DNA of 64,000 nt, taken from positions 1-64,000 of the forward strand of contig JAISIZ010000117.1 in the NCBI GenBank assembly GCA_031261785.1, given 5' to 3'. This document shows positions 34,152 to 43,548 of the stretch, piece after piece. The stretch's first letter is position 1; each line of letters opens with the position of its first letter. The stretch is from Mediterranea sp. (in: CFB group bacteria). Its GTDB lineage: Bacteria; Bacteroidota; Bacteroidia; Bacteroidales; Bacteroidaceae. The translations under genes were made by a program, and so were the position numbers. The notes under the pieces are model-generated. The model was given only the letters and a program-made list of their open reading frames with translations. It ran no database searches and was not told where the DNA came from.

Positions 34152-35222
34152 CTACCCTACCGTGCCGGGCACATCCTCAACATCTCCCCAACCGTCAATG
34201 GAAGTGCTGTCGAACTGTATGCGTCCCTTGGCCTGTAGCGTGAGCCTGATATAGATGGCGCTGCCGCCCTGGTTGTTCTGCGCCTTCGACAGGTCGATGA
34301 GGGCCTCGCGAGCTTTCTGCTCCTTATCCGTATTCGCGTCGTCGTAGTTATCGCTGGTCAGCTTGAACCGTATCTGGTTCAGCGTGGTGTAGTCCGCCCC
34401 GGTAGCGGGTGTCACGTTGGAGGTGGGAATCAGCACATAGCCTGCCGATTTCTCTTTATCGACCGGAATAACGAATCCTCCCGCCGCCGTATCTTCGTAG
34501 CCCTCGGGCACCTTGTTCGTGAGGCCATACAACGGTAGCGCGGCTTTTTTGCCACTCAGGGTGAACTCGGGCGAAGTGCCAAACGTCACGGTCAACAAAT
34601 CGTAGGGCAGATCGAGGCTTGCCTCATCTTTGTACTGCACGCCGTCCAGTTCGATCGATTTCATGGCTCCCCAGTCACGGTAAGCCGTGGAATCCTCGGC
34701 ATGCACATAGAGCTTGCACAGCACTTGCGTATGATGGAAAGATAGCTTCACCTTTTCCTTGCTGTCCACGCTTACCTCATTGGCGTACATCCAGTCGGTC
34801 TTACCGTCGAGCTTCGCCTCTACGCCTTTCCCGCTGGCGAGCAACGCCGAACCCTTAGGGCTTATCGCCGAGAAGTAGAGCTTGTGGCCACTATCGACCA
34901 CGTCGGGCCATTTCACGTCTTTCATGAATCCGAAAGCGTTTTCCTGGTTCCATCCGGCCTCGGTTTCACCCGTGCCCTTATTCCACAAAGACGTATAATC
35001 GCCTTGTGTCGTTGAGATAAAAATATTAGCGCTGAAAACCTTGTTGGGAGTTTCTTCCACGTAGGGTGAGCGCGTCAATCCTGTGATTTTGTTGATTGTT
35101 GGAGATACTTGGATCAGATCATCTCTCAAGTTCTGGTCCTGTCCTCCCGTTTCAACATCGTTGTTACACGAAATCATGGCTAAGGTCGCAAATAAGCAAC
35201 CATACTTAATACTTCTGTTCAT
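34152..35222 (-). CDS. fimbrillin-like major pilus subunit candidate
   Basis: 356 residues. Lipobox LAMISCNND (Cys19), then LTRSPYV with Arg51, then a two-domain fimbrillin-like beta fold (VFSANIFISTTQGDYTSLWN, KLSFHHTQVLCKLYVHAE, AIYIRLTLQAKGRIQFDSTS). Length is close to FimA/Mfa1-type pilins (about 340-560). First gene of the operon and the shortest, hence the best candidate for the repeating subunit. Upstream (35223-35345) is AT-rich, with a GCTATTTTGC box that only roughly fits the -7 consensus. Confidence 0.8.
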   Translation of the reverse strand: MNRSIKYGCLFATLAMISCNNDVETGGQDQNLRDDLIQVSPTINKITGLTRSPYVEETPNKVFSANIFISTTQGDYTSLWNKGTGETEAGWNQENAFGFMKDVKWPDVVDSGHKLYFSAISPKGSALLASGKGVEAKLDGKTDWMYANEVSVDSKEKVKLSFHHTQVLCKLYVHAEDSTAYRDWGAMKSIELDGVQYKDEASLDLPYDLLTVTFGTSPEFTLSGKKAALPLYGLTNKVPEGYEDTAAGGFVIPVDKEKSAGYVLIPTSNVTPATGADYTTLNQIRFKLTSDNYDDANTDKEQKAREALIDLSKAQNNQGGSAIYIRLTLQAKGRIQFDSTSIDGWGDVEDVPGTVG

Positions 35223-35476
35223 ACTTTAAATACTATATGTGTTGGTTAATAAATGGTCATCTCTCCGTTTTATGACATGCAAAATAGCCAATAATAATTG
35301 AAGTGTGCAAGCGATATAGCTAAAAACTTTTTGTAATAACGCAATTATACAATTATTCTTGCTCATTCAGGTGAGGAATACAGTGCGGAGGATGCGTATC
35401 CTTGCTTCTCCTCACGCATGTCCATCCCCGTACGATATGTGGCAACGGACGATTTAAGAAAAAAATCACGAAATGC

Positions 35477-35507
35477 TTTGCTATTCTCGCGGAAAGCAGT
35501 ACCTTTG
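35477..35507 (+). promoter_or_regulatory. tRNA promoter
   Basis: TTTG (35477-35480), 19 bases, TACCTTTG (35500-35507): perfect consensus, ending 14 bases before the mature tRNA. Confidence 0.85.
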
Positions 35508-35521
35508 CAGCCGTTAAACAT

Positions 35522-35594
<73 letters not shown>

Positions 35595-35620
35595 CAAAAG
35601 ATTCGTAAAGACAAGAATAG

Positions 35621-35656
35621 GAACCGTTTCCCCAAAGGGAGCGGTTTTTTTTGTGC
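35621..35656 (+). terminator. terminator of the tRNA gene
   Basis: AACCGTTTCCCC-AAA-GGGAGCGGTT hairpin (stem with a U/G internal mismatch) followed by a run of eight T from 35645. Confidence 0.8.
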
Positions 35657-35832
35657 GCGCCAAATACCAGATGATACTCACAAGGAGAGAAGCTCCCTAC
35701 TCACAGGGAGAGGTGGAGGGATACTCACGGGCAGAGGACGATGTTCCTCTCGGGGATGGATGACTGGGCCATCCGAGAGTTTTGCGAACACCTCCCTGTA
35801 GTAGTGTGCCGACGGGAATCGGGCTAAAGCAA

Positions 35833-35862
35833 AAGAACCACCCCCACAAGGGGGCGGTTCTC
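35833..35862 (-). terminator. terminator of the phosphohexomutase gene
   Basis: AGAACC.CCCCC / GGGGG.GGTTCT inverted repeat around an ACAA loop. On the minus strand it is followed by TTTTGC. It lies about 45 bases past the stop of the mutase gene. Between this and the tRNA terminator (35657-35830) nothing is recognised. Confidence 0.75.
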
Positions 35863-35906
35863 TCTTAACTGCCTGCGGCGCTTAACGACTCAATGACAAT
35901 CCAACT

Positions 35907-37652
35907 TCAAATGCCCAGCTCCTTGCGGATCACGCTGACCTTCTCCAGGGCGTCGGCGTCGGCCGTGGCGTAGCAGTTGCGGCATCCCATCTCCTCTTTC
36001 ACTTCGAGGTAGAACTTGATCTTCGGCTCGGTGCCCGAGGGGCGCACGGAGACCTTGTTGCCATCGGCGGTGAAATATTGCAGGACGTTGGAGGGTTCGG
36101 GCATGTCGAGCGCGGCGACGTCGCCTTTGTCGTCGGTCTGCTTCAGCGTCTGGAAATCTTTCACGAGCACCACCTTCGAGCCTCCCAGCTCGCGGGGCGG
36201 GTTGGCGCGGAAGTTGTCCATCATGGCCTTTATCTCCTCGGCGCCGCTCTTGCCGGGCTTCACCACGTTCACGGTGAACTCTTTGGAGAAACCGTACTCC
36301 ACGTAGATGTCGAGCAGCAGCTCGTACAGCGTCTTGCCGTTGTCCTTGGCCCAAGCCGCGATCTCGGAGATCAGGCAGCAAGCCGACACGGCATCCTTGT
36401 CGCGCACGAAGTCCTCGGCCAGGAATCCGTAGCTCTCCTCGCCTCCGCCTATATACTTCTTCTTGCCCTCGCGCAGGCGTATCTCGCGGGCTATCCACTT
36501 GAAGCCGGTGTAGCAGTCGAGCATCTCGATGTGGTTCTTGTCAGCGATCTTCTTGATCAGCTCGGTGGTGACGATGGTCTTCACGCAGAACTCGTCGCCC
36601 TTGATCTTGCCCAGCTGCTTGTATTGCGTGAGGATGTAGTAGAGGAAGAGCATGCACGTCTGGTTGCCGTTCACCAGCACCCACTCGCCTTTGTCGTCCT
36701 TGCAGGCTATGCCCACGCGGTCGGCGTCGGGGTCGGAGGCCATCACCAGGTCGGCGTCTATCTTCTTGGCCAGCGCCACGGCCATGGACAACGCCTCGGC
36801 GTTCTCGGGGTTGGGCGACACCACGGTGGGGAAGTTGCCGTCCTTCACCATCTGCTCGGGCACGGTGGATACGCTGTCGAAGCCCCACATCTTGAGCGCG
36901 CGGGGGATGAGCATCATGCCCGTGCCGTGGATGGGGGTGTAGACAATCTTCATGTCCTTGTGGCGGGCGATGGCTTCGGGTTCGATGGAGACGGTCTTCA
37001 CCATGTCGAGGTACTCCTTGTCCACCTTCTCGCCGATGGTCTCTATCAGCGCGGGGTTGCCCTCGAACTTGATGTCGGCGGCGGACGCGATGGCCGACAC
37101 TTCATCGATGATGCCCTTGTCGTGCGGTGCCAGCACCTGCGCGCCGTCGTCCCAGTAAGCCTTGTAGCCGTTGTACTCCTTGGGGTTGTGCGAGGCGGTG
37201 ATGATGATACCGCTCTGGCAGCCCAGGTGACGGATGGCGAACGAGGTCTCGGGCGTGGGCCGCATCTCGTCGAAGAGGTAAACCTTGATGCCGTTGGCCG
37301 AGAAGATGTTGGCCGATGTCTCGGCAAACAGTCGGCTGTTGTTGCGGCAGTCGTGTCCGATCACCACCGAGATCTGCGGCAGGTTGGCGAAGTTCTTCTT
37401 CAGGTAGTTGGACAGCCCCTGCGTGGCACCGCCCACGGTGTAGATGTTCATCCGGTTGCTTCCCACGCCCATGATGCCGCGCAGGCCGCCCGTGCCGAAC
37501 TCCAGGTCCTTATAGAAAGCCTCTATCAGCTCCGTCTTGTCCTCGTTGGCCAGCATGCGTCGCACCTCGGCTTGCGTGTCGGCATCGTAGGCGGGCGTCA
37601 GCCATTTCTCCGCTTTCGCGGTCACTTGCTTAATTAGTTCTTGATTTTCCAT
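35907..37652 (-). CDS. phosphoglucomutase/phosphomannomutase family (alpha-D-phosphohexomutase)
   Basis: 581 residues, a length typical of the PgcA-type mutases. It interconverts hexose 1- and 6-phosphates for polysaccharide and nucleotide-sugar synthesis. Active-site Ser154 in TASHNPKEYNGYK, metal loop DPDADRVGIA, sugar-binding GGEESYGF and phosphate-binding RPSGTEPKIKFY are all intact. Glucose versus mannose preference cannot be read off. Single-gene unit with a clear terminator downstream. Confidence 0.95.
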   Translation of the reverse strand: MENQELIKQVTAKAEKWLTPAYDADTQAEVRRMLANEDKTELIEAFYKDLEFGTGGLRGIMGVGSNRMNIYTVGGATQGLSNYLKKNFANLPQISVVIGHDCRNNSRLFAETSANIFSANGIKVYLFDEMRPTPETSFAIRHLGCQSGIIITASHNPKEYNGYKAYWDDGAQVLAPHDKGIIDEVSAIASAADIKFEGNPALIETIGEKVDKEYLDMVKTVSIEPEAIARHKDMKIVYTPIHGTGMMLIPRALKMWGFDSVSTVPEQMVKDGNFPTVVSPNPENAEALSMAVALAKKIDADLVMASDPDADRVGIACKDDKGEWVLVNGNQTCMLFLYYILTQYKQLGKIKGDEFCVKTIVTTELIKKIADKNHIEMLDCYTGFKWIAREIRLREGKKKYIGGGEESYGFLAEDFVRDKDAVSACCLISEIAAWAKDNGKTLYELLLDIYVEYGFSKEFTVNVVKPGKSGAEEIKAMMDNFRANPPRELGGSKVVLVKDFQTLKQTDDKGDVAALDMPEPSNVLQYFTADGNKVSVRPSGTEPKIKFYLEVKEEMGCRNCYATADADALEKVSVIRKELGI

Positions 37653-37744
37653 ATTGTTTCCTTATTTAATAATGAGTTTGTCCATTCGCGTATTCAGAAC
37701 GCATAAGTAATCCATTAAGTTTAGATAATTGAAGATTTACACGT

Positions 37745-39388
37745 TTATTTCACCCGGTAGCGGTCGCCCGTCTCCTTCACGTACTCCTCGAGGAATCCTT
37801 TGGGGTATCCCACGCGGATCACCCCGGCGGGTTGCCCGATGGCGTTGCGCTCGAACTGTCCGTCCTTCATGCGCTTCACCACGCCGTCGTTGTACTTCAC
37901 CACGAGGAACGTGCCGAGCTGCTTCCAGGTGTCGAAGGCGCTTTGCGCGGCCATGTTGGTGTAGTTGGTGAGGAAGTCCACCGCGGCGGCGTTGTCCTTC
38001 TCGAGCAGCTTGGCGGCCGTCTCCTCGGCGCCTTGCTGGCCGTTGGCGAAGGTCGATTCTATCTCTTTCTGCGTGGCGCGCAAGTCGCCTATCATCAGGT
38101 CGTAGCGGGGGTAGACCATGTTGGCCACCCAGTTGAAGATCCAGAAGGCGGAGTTCCACGAGAAGGTGATGTAGTCGGCCCCATCCACGCGGGTGAAGCA
38201 GGTGGGCACCTTGGTGGCGCAGCAGTAGACGGGTACGAAGACGGTCATGTTGGCGTCGTCGACACCAAACCAGAGCACGCCTCCCACGGCGTCGGGCAGG
38301 TTGGCGCGCATTTGTGCCACGAACACGAATCCCGTCTGCTGGGTGGAGATGGGGCGTTCGTTGAAGTACTCCTTGCCGTCGACCTCGAAGGTGAGCGGCG
38401 TGAGGCGATAGGGTGCCTTGTAGGGTCCCGCTCCAAAGTCGTTGGTGATGTCGAGCGGCGTGCCTTCGTAGTGGTCGCGCATCATGTCCTTGACGTCCTG
38501 CACGGAGATCTTGCGGTTGGGCTTCACGAAGAGGGGCATGGGCGTGTCGGTCTGTCCCTCGATGTAGGGCAGGTACGCGTCGCCGTTGTCGGTGAAGCGG
38601 TTGAAGTAGCTCCACACCCTCGCCTCGCAGAAGCGGCGCGCGCTGAAGTCGAGCGGGGCGTAGGCGTCGGCGAAGCTGAAGTCCTTGTTCACTCCGCTGA
38701 AGTATCCCTTCTCGCGGGCGAAGGAGACGACGTCGGGGGCGTACATGCAGTTCTCCTTGTCGTTCATGTCGAACTGGTGGACGCGCGCCTGGTTGGCGTG
38801 GGCCGAGATGCAGTCGTCGGGCACGCGCACGGCTACCCATACGGCTCCGCGCACGCCGGGTCCCTTGCCTATCATCTCCATGATCCATATCTCGTTGGGG
38901 TCGGCGATGGTGAACGATTCACCCTCGCTGTAGTAGCCGTATTGCTGCACCAGGTCGGTCATCACCTTGATGGCCTCGCGGGCGGTGCGCGCGCGTTGCA
39001 GCCCGATGTATATCAGGCTTCCGTAGTCTACGATGCCGGTGCTGTCGGCCAGCTCGTGCCGTCCGCCGAAGGTGGTCTCGCCGATGGTGAGCTGGAACTC
39101 GTTCATGTTGCCTATCACGTTGTACGTCCGCTCGGCCTGCGCGATCTGGCCGAGGTACTTGCCGGTGTCCCACTCGTGGACGGCCAGCATCGTCCCCTTG
39201 GGATAGGTCGCTGCCGGGTAATGGTACAGCTCACCGTACAGCCCGTAGGAGTCGGCCGAGTAGGAGACGATGGTGGAACCGTCGGTCGAGGCGTTCTTGC
39301 CCACGATGAGGTTCGTACAGGCGAGCGCGCTCGCCGAGGCCGCCGCCAGCAGGGCGGCGGAAAGGAGGAATCTTTTCTTCATATTCAT
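37745..39388 (-). CDS. C69-family dipeptidase (peptidase U34)
   Basis: 547 residues. N-terminal nucleophile hydrolase related to PepD. The signal-like N-terminus ends directly before the catalytic Cys24 (SALACTNLIVGKNAS), so processing would expose Cys as the new N-terminus, as expected for the family. Further conserved blocks: DGSTIVSYSADSYG, NEFQLTIGETTFGGR, DYGSLIYIGLQRARTAREAI, ARVHQFD. Probably periplasmic dipeptide hydrolysis. Stands alone, with about 90 bases to the mutase gene. Confidence 0.93.
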   Translation of the reverse strand: MNMKKRFLLSAALLAAASASALACTNLIVGKNASTDGSTIVSYSADSYGLYGELYHYPAATYPKGTMLAVHEWDTGKYLGQIAQAERTYNVIGNMNEFQLTIGETTFGGRHELADSTGIVDYGSLIYIGLQRARTAREAIKVMTDLVQQYGYYSEGESFTIADPNEIWIMEMIGKGPGVRGAVWVAVRVPDDCISAHANQARVHQFDMNDKENCMYAPDVVSFAREKGYFSGVNKDFSFADAYAPLDFSARRFCEARVWSYFNRFTDNGDAYLPYIEGQTDTPMPLFVKPNRKISVQDVKDMMRDHYEGTPLDITNDFGAGPYKAPYRLTPLTFEVDGKEYFNERPISTQQTGFVFVAQMRANLPDAVGGVLWFGVDDANMTVFVPVYCCATKVPTCFTRVDGADYITFSWNSAFWIFNWVANMVYPRYDLMIGDLRATQKEIESTFANGQQGAEETAAKLLEKDNAAAVDFLTNYTNMAAQSAFDTWKQLGTFLVVKYNDGVVKRMKDGQFERNAIGQPAGVIRVGYPKGFLEEYVKETGDRYRVK

Positions 39389-39442
39389 ATCGTTGTTCTC
39401 TTTAATATATCATTTTTGTTATTTCCGTATCGCGTGCTTCGC

Positions 39443-41098
39443 TCACCACACGAAGCTCTCGCTGACGACCGATACGTTGCCGCAGCGGTCGGTGGCGGTG
39501 AACTCCACCGTGTGTCGTCCGCCCTTCGTCAGGTATCGCGGGTTAAGCTCGCACTCCCAGCGCGACTTCGTGAGGTTGGGACGCCCGAAGAGGGCGAACT
39601 TCCCGTCGATGGTACCCCGATAGGAGGCGATGCCCGAGCCGTCGTCCTTCGCCTGGAACGCTACCTTCTTCGCGCGCGCCCACGTACCTTTATTAATAGG
39701 CGTGATGACGGGAGCCACCGTATCCACGTCGGCGGTGTAGGTGGCCAGCTCGCTGATGGTGGCTTTCAGGTATCCGTCCTCATAGGCGCTTACCACCCCT
39801 CTCCTCTTTCCGTTGGGGAGCACGCGGACCATATAGTACTTGGTGGTGTCGGCTACGGGCCTGCGCCGCAAGCCTATCCGCAGCTCGCCCCCCGAGTGGA
39901 GCGCCACGGGCCTGTCGTTGAGTTGATAGGTGAAGGCTATGGCGTCGCTATCCATCTTCACGTCGTAGTTCAGCCGCACGTCGTCGTACAATTGTCCCCG
40001 GGGCACCACTAATCGCAGCCCCGGTTCTTGCAGGAAATTGGTGCGGTCCCAGGCGAAGAAGCGCTTCTCCCCTCGCCCCTCGGGCGGAATGGGTCGTCTC
40101 TTGCCGCGCACCACGAAAGCGTAGCGAGCGGTGTTGCCAAAGGCATCTTCCAGCTCGTAGGCGAAGTGATAGTCGCGTTCCTCGTCGATGGTCACCCAGC
40201 CGCGGTTGCCGTTCGGGGCTTTCAACATGCGTAGCGTATTGCCGGGGTCGATAAACGACTTCATGTACTGTCCGTACGTCCACGAGTTGATCATGCGGGT
40301 CTCCCGATAGGCGAAGCGATCCACCACGCCGCGGAACACCTCCTCGCCATCTACCGTGAGGCGGACGGAATAGACACCGTAACGGTTGCGCGCGCCATCC
40401 ATATAGTCGTACGCCTTGATGGCCGCTCCCACCCTGCCCCACGCCTCCACGGGCTGTGGGGCGTTCACGGCGAAGGCCTTGCTTGTTTGTTCTCCATCCA
40501 GCACCCCTTCGCCCCGCTTGGCGAAGAGCATGAAGCCGTCCGCCCGTGGCGGTCGGGTATCGACGATGTCGGAACGGAAGAAGGGCATGGGATCCACGTA
40601 GTCGCCCGTCGCCGTCTCCAGTACGTCGAGATGAAGGTGCGGTCCGAAGGAGTAACCCGTGTTACCGCTCCAGGCGATGACCTGTCCAGCCTTGACGGGA
40701 TATTCGTCGGCGGCGGATATGATCTCCACTTCCCAGCTCTCCTTCGCGTACTGAAGCTCCTCCACCCGCCGGGCGATGGAGGCAGTGAAAGCGCTCAGGT
40801 GCCGGTTGATGGTAGTGTAGCCGTTGGGGTAAGTGACATCGAGTACATGCCCCGATCCGTTGGTGACCCGTATGCGCGAAATGTAGCCGTCGGCCAGCGC
40901 ACGGACAGGCTTACCCGTCACTCCACCCGTCTTGAAGTCAAGCCCTCCATGGAAATGGTTGGCGCGTATCTCACCAAAGTTGCCGCTTAGCGTCAGCGGT
41001 TTCGGGAAAGGAGGCTTGAAGGTTCCCCTCACCTCCTCCTGCCCCGAGGCGTTAAGTATGTAGCAAGCCAGCGCCAGCGCGGCTATTGTTCGTTTCAT
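39443..41098 (-). CDS. M23-family metallopeptidase
   Basis: 551 residues from Met at 41098, where a signal peptide begins (MKRTIAALALACYILNASG). The frame stays open to 41245, but that start would lie upstream of the promoter at 41121-41151. The LytM/M23 domain is N-terminal (about 35-180) with intact zinc ligands: HGGLD (His50, Asp54) and GPHLHLDV. The long C-terminal part (about 200-551) is beta-rich with no recognised domain. Probable peptidoglycan endopeptidase or envelope-remodelling enzyme. The ligand set suggests it is active. Confidence 0.92.
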   Translation of the reverse strand: MKRTIAALALACYILNASGQEEVRGTFKPPFPKPLTLSGNFGEIRANHFHGGLDFKTGGVTGKPVRALADGYISRIRVTNGSGHVLDVTYPNGYTTINRHLSAFTASIARRVEELQYAKESWEVEIISAADEYPVKAGQVIAWSGNTGYSFGPHLHLDVLETATGDYVDPMPFFRSDIVDTRPPRADGFMLFAKRGEGVLDGEQTSKAFAVNAPQPVEAWGRVGAAIKAYDYMDGARNRYGVYSVRLTVDGEEVFRGVVDRFAYRETRMINSWTYGQYMKSFIDPGNTLRMLKAPNGNRGWVTIDEERDYHFAYELEDAFGNTARYAFVVRGKRRPIPPEGRGEKRFFAWDRTNFLQEPGLRLVVPRGQLYDDVRLNYDVKMDSDAIAFTYQLNDRPVALHSGGELRIGLRRRPVADTTKYYMVRVLPNGKRRGVVSAYEDGYLKATISELATYTADVDTVAPVITPINKGTWARAKKVAFQAKDDGSGIASYRGTIDGKFALFGRPNLTKSRWECELNPRYLTKGGRHTVEFTATDRCGNVSVVSESFVW

Positions 41099-41120
41099 AA
41101 TCGTTTCGTTCACTTTCCCG

Positions 41121-41151
41121 CAAAAGTAACGCATTCTGCCTAAACCACGAA
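41121..41151 (-). promoter_or_regulatory. promoter of the M23 peptidase gene
   Basis: Minus strand: TTCG (41148-41151), 19 bases, TACTTTTG (41121-41128), 22 bases before the ATG. Divergent from the rpsP promoter, about 30 bases away. Confidence 0.7.
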
Positions 41152-41180
41152 ACATCCACGCGGAAAAAAACCGAAAATCG

Positions 41181-41211
41181 CTTGTCGCACGGAAGAAAAG
41201 CCGTATATTCG
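41181..41211 (+). promoter_or_regulatory. rpsP promoter
   Basis: CTTG (41181-41184), 19 bases, TATATTCG (41204-41211), about 60 bases before the ATG. Confidence 0.65.
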
Positions 41212-41270
41212 CGCCGCCATTACGAGTTAGTGGCATATAATTCAAATCATTAATTAAAAACAGTATTTAA

Positions 41271-41855
41271 ATGGCAACTAAAATCAGATTGCAAAGGCAT
41301 GGACGCAAGCATTACGCGTTCTACTCGATTGTAATCGCCGACAGCAGAGCACCACGTGATGGTAAATTTATTGAGAAGATTGGTACGTACAACCCGAATA
41401 CCGATCCTGCTACAGTAGATTTGAATTTCGACAGCGCGTTGTCATGGGTGCTGAAAGGCGCCCAACCCACCGACACGGTGCGCAGCATCCTGTCGCACGA
41501 AGGCGTGTACATGAAGAAGCACCTCATGGGTGGCGTACGCAAAGGTGCCTTCGGTGAAGCCGAGGCCGATGCCCGGTTCGAGGCTTGGAAGAACAACAAG
41601 CAGACGGGTCTGGCCGCGCTGAAAGCAAAGCAAGACGAGGCCAAGAAGGCCGAAGCGAAAGCTCGCCTGGAAGCCGAAAAGAAGGTGAACGAAGTGAAAG
41701 CCAAGGCATTGGCCGAAAAGAAAGCGGCCGAGATTGCCGCCGCCGCTCCCGCCGTGGAGGAAGCGCCCGTGACCGAAGCTCCCGCCGTAGAGGAAGCGCC
41801 CGTGACCGAAGCGCCCGTAACGGAAGAGGCACCCGCGACCCCTAAGGCTGAATAA
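41271..41855 (+). CDS. rpsP: 30S ribosomal protein S16 with long C-terminal tail
   Basis: 194 residues. The first 80 or so are the S16 fold ([54 protein letters not shown]). A charged helical stretch rich in Lys/Ala/Glu follows (about 105-155), then a repeat-like tail alternating VEEAP and VTEAP to the end. Plain bacterial S16 is about 80-90 residues; long tails of this type are common in Bacteroidetes. Single-gene unit with a strong terminator. Confidence 0.96.
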   Translation: MATKIRLQRHGRKHYAFYSIVIADSRAPRDGKFIEKIGTYNPNTDPATVDLNFDSALSWVLKGAQPTDTVRSILSHEGVYMKKHLMGGVRKGAFGEAEADARFEAWKNNKQTGLAALKAKQDEAKKAEAKARLEAEKKVNEVKAKALAEKKAAEIAAAAPAVEEAPVTEAPAVEEAPVTEAPVTEEAPATPKAE

Positions 41856-41901
41856 GCTAAAACGACGTTCCCCCTTTATCGGGGGAGCGCTCAAGCATCA
41901 A

Positions 41902-41947
41902 AAGGAATCCCCTCCGGCCTCCGCGCCGGAGGGGATTCCTTGTCTCA
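41902..41947 (+). terminator. rpsP terminator
   Basis: 17-bp perfect stem AAGGAATCCCCTCCGGC / its complement, around CTCCGC, followed by TGTCTC. Very stable, with a weak T run. Confidence 0.7.
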
Positions 41948-42172
41948 TTGAAGGCGCTCGGCGTAGCGTTCCACCCACCACACGGATTACGTCAGCAACA
42001 TGATGGGCGTGAAAAGCTATTCCCTCCGCACATCCCTCATGCTCTTCGCGGAAGAAGTTATCAGTTCCGCGAAGCATTCACGTGATTCGCGTGCGGGTCT
42101 CGCAAAGTGGATAAGTATCCTTGTTCTTTATATAAGCGATTCGCGGAGCTGATAGGAAAAAGTCGTTTTTTC

Positions 42173-42554
42173 CCGACGGAGGACTTTTTCTCAGCGGAAA
42201 TGATCGTTTTTTTTCCGACGGAGGACTTTTTCTCAGAAGAAATGATCGTTTTTTTCCGACGGAGGACTTTTTCTCAGAAGAAATGATCGTTTTTTTCCGA
42301 CGGAGGACTTTTTCTCAGAGGAAATGATCGTTTTTTTCCGACGGAGGACTTTTTCTCAGAGGAAATGATCGTTTTTTTCCGACGGAGGACTTTTTCTCAG
42401 AAGAAATGATCGTTTTTTTCCGACGGAGGACTTTTTCTCAGCGGAAATGATCGTTTTTTTCCGACGGAGGACTTTTTCTCAGAAGAAATGATCGTTTTTT
42501 TCCGACGGAGGACTTTTTCTCAGCGGAAATGGTCGTTTTTTTCCGACGAAGGAT
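42173..42554. repeat. 41-bp tandem array, nine copies plus a partial
   Basis: Copies begin at 42173, then 42215, 42256, 42297, 42338, 42379, 42420, 42461, 42502 and 42543 (partial). The step is 41 bases except the first (42, one extra T). The unit is CCGACGGAGGACTTTTTCTC then AGAAGAAATGATCG then seven T. Most variation is at two adjacent bases (AGAAGAAA, AGAGGAAA, AGCGGAAA). It lies in the 1.1-kb gap between rpsP and hisH (41856-42957), which otherwise shows only CGCGAA-rich words (42045-42145) and AT-rich sequence. Confidence 0.96.
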
Positions 42555-42919
42555 GATCTCCGGCTAACGAAAACACAAAGCGATTCTTTTGTAGCTAAAG
42601 CGCTGGACAAATGTAGAGAATAAAAATGGATATACAACATGAAACCACATTTTTCCATGATTTTTTTTCGCATAAGTCAAGACCGCTGGCGTAGAACATT
42701 GATAGGGAATATCTTTCCGGCAATCCGCACGTGCGAACAGCTTCTTTCAGCCTGAATTTATCCTACATACGCGTGCAAATCCTGATTTACGGCAAAGATG
42801 AGCGAACAGGACGATTCCGGATGACGGGAACGTGCTTTACGACACGCTTCGCCTGAGCGCGACAAGGAGAACAGACTGTCAGAAAACACGGCTCATGACA
42901 TAACTTTGTGCTCCAATAA

Positions 42920-42950
42920 TTCGTGGTTAGGCAATAATTAGCTATTTTCG
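42920..42950 (+). promoter_or_regulatory. hisH operon promoter
   Basis: TTCG (42920-42923), 19 bases, TATTTTCG (42943-42950). The hisH ATG is at 42958, only 7 bases after the box, so the mRNA would be nearly leaderless. Confidence 0.6.
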
Positions 42951-42957
42951 CGGAGAA

Positions 42958-43548
42958 ATGAAAATAGCGATAGTGAAATACAACGCCGGCAACATCCGCT
43001 CGGTGGATTACGCGCTGAAGAGACTGGGCGCGGAAGCGGCGATTACCGCCGACAAAGAGGAGCTGCGGTCGGCCGACAAAGTGATATTCCCCGGAGTGGG
43101 AGAAGCCGAAACCACGATGACGCACCTGCACGACACCGGCCTGGACAACCTGATCAAGGAATTGCGCCAACCCGTGCTGGGCATCTGCCTGGGGATGCAG
43201 CTGATGTGCCACCATTCCGAAGAGGGCGATACGGAGTGCCTCAACATATTCGACGTGCCCGTGAGACGATTCGTCCCCCTGCGCCACGAGGAGAAAGTAC
43301 CCCACGTGGGATGGAACACGATAAGCGACACCCGCGGCCGGCTTTTCGAGGGGTTCCAGAAAGAGGAGTTCGTCTACTTCGTGCACAGCTTCTACGTGCC
43401 GACCTGCGAATTCACGGCCGCCGAGACCGATTACATCCATCCATTCAGCGCCGCCTTGCACAAAGGCAATTTCTACGCCACGCAGTTTCATCCCGAGAAG
43501 AGCGGGCAGGTGGGCGAGCGCGTCCTACGCAATTTTTTAGACTTATGA
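42958..43548 (+). CDS. hisH: imidazole glycerol phosphate synthase, glutaminase subunit
   Basis: 196 residues. Provides ammonia from glutamine to HisF for histidine and AICAR synthesis. Class I amidotransferase triad: Cys77 (GICLGMQ), His178 and Glu180 (FHPEKSG). Starts with MKIAIVKYNAGNIRSVDYAL, so the ATG at 42958 is the only sensible start. It overlaps hisA by 4 bases (ATGA). First gene of a his-ftsE-lys run. Confidence 0.97.
   Translation: MKIAIVKYNAGNIRSVDYALKRLGAEAAITADKEELRSADKVIFPGVGEAETTMTHLHDTGLDNLIKELRQPVLGICLGMQLMCHHSEEGDTECLNIFDVPVRRFVPLRHEEKVPHVGWNTISDTRGRLFEGFQKEEFVYFVHSFYVPTCEFTAAETDYIHPFSAALHKGNFYATQFHPEKSGQVGERVLRNFLDL

Noticed and set aside
41099..41245. 5' extension of the M23 peptidase to 41245
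   Set aside because: It would start upstream of the promoter at 41121-41151, and the signal peptide begins at 41098.
42173..42554. possible CRISPR array
   Set aside because: The copies are contiguous with no unique spacers between conserved repeats, and there are no cas genes. It is a plain tandem repeat.
42479..42673. 64-codon ORF on the minus strand
   Set aside because: Partly made of the tandem array and AT-rich DNA; no homology or start signal.
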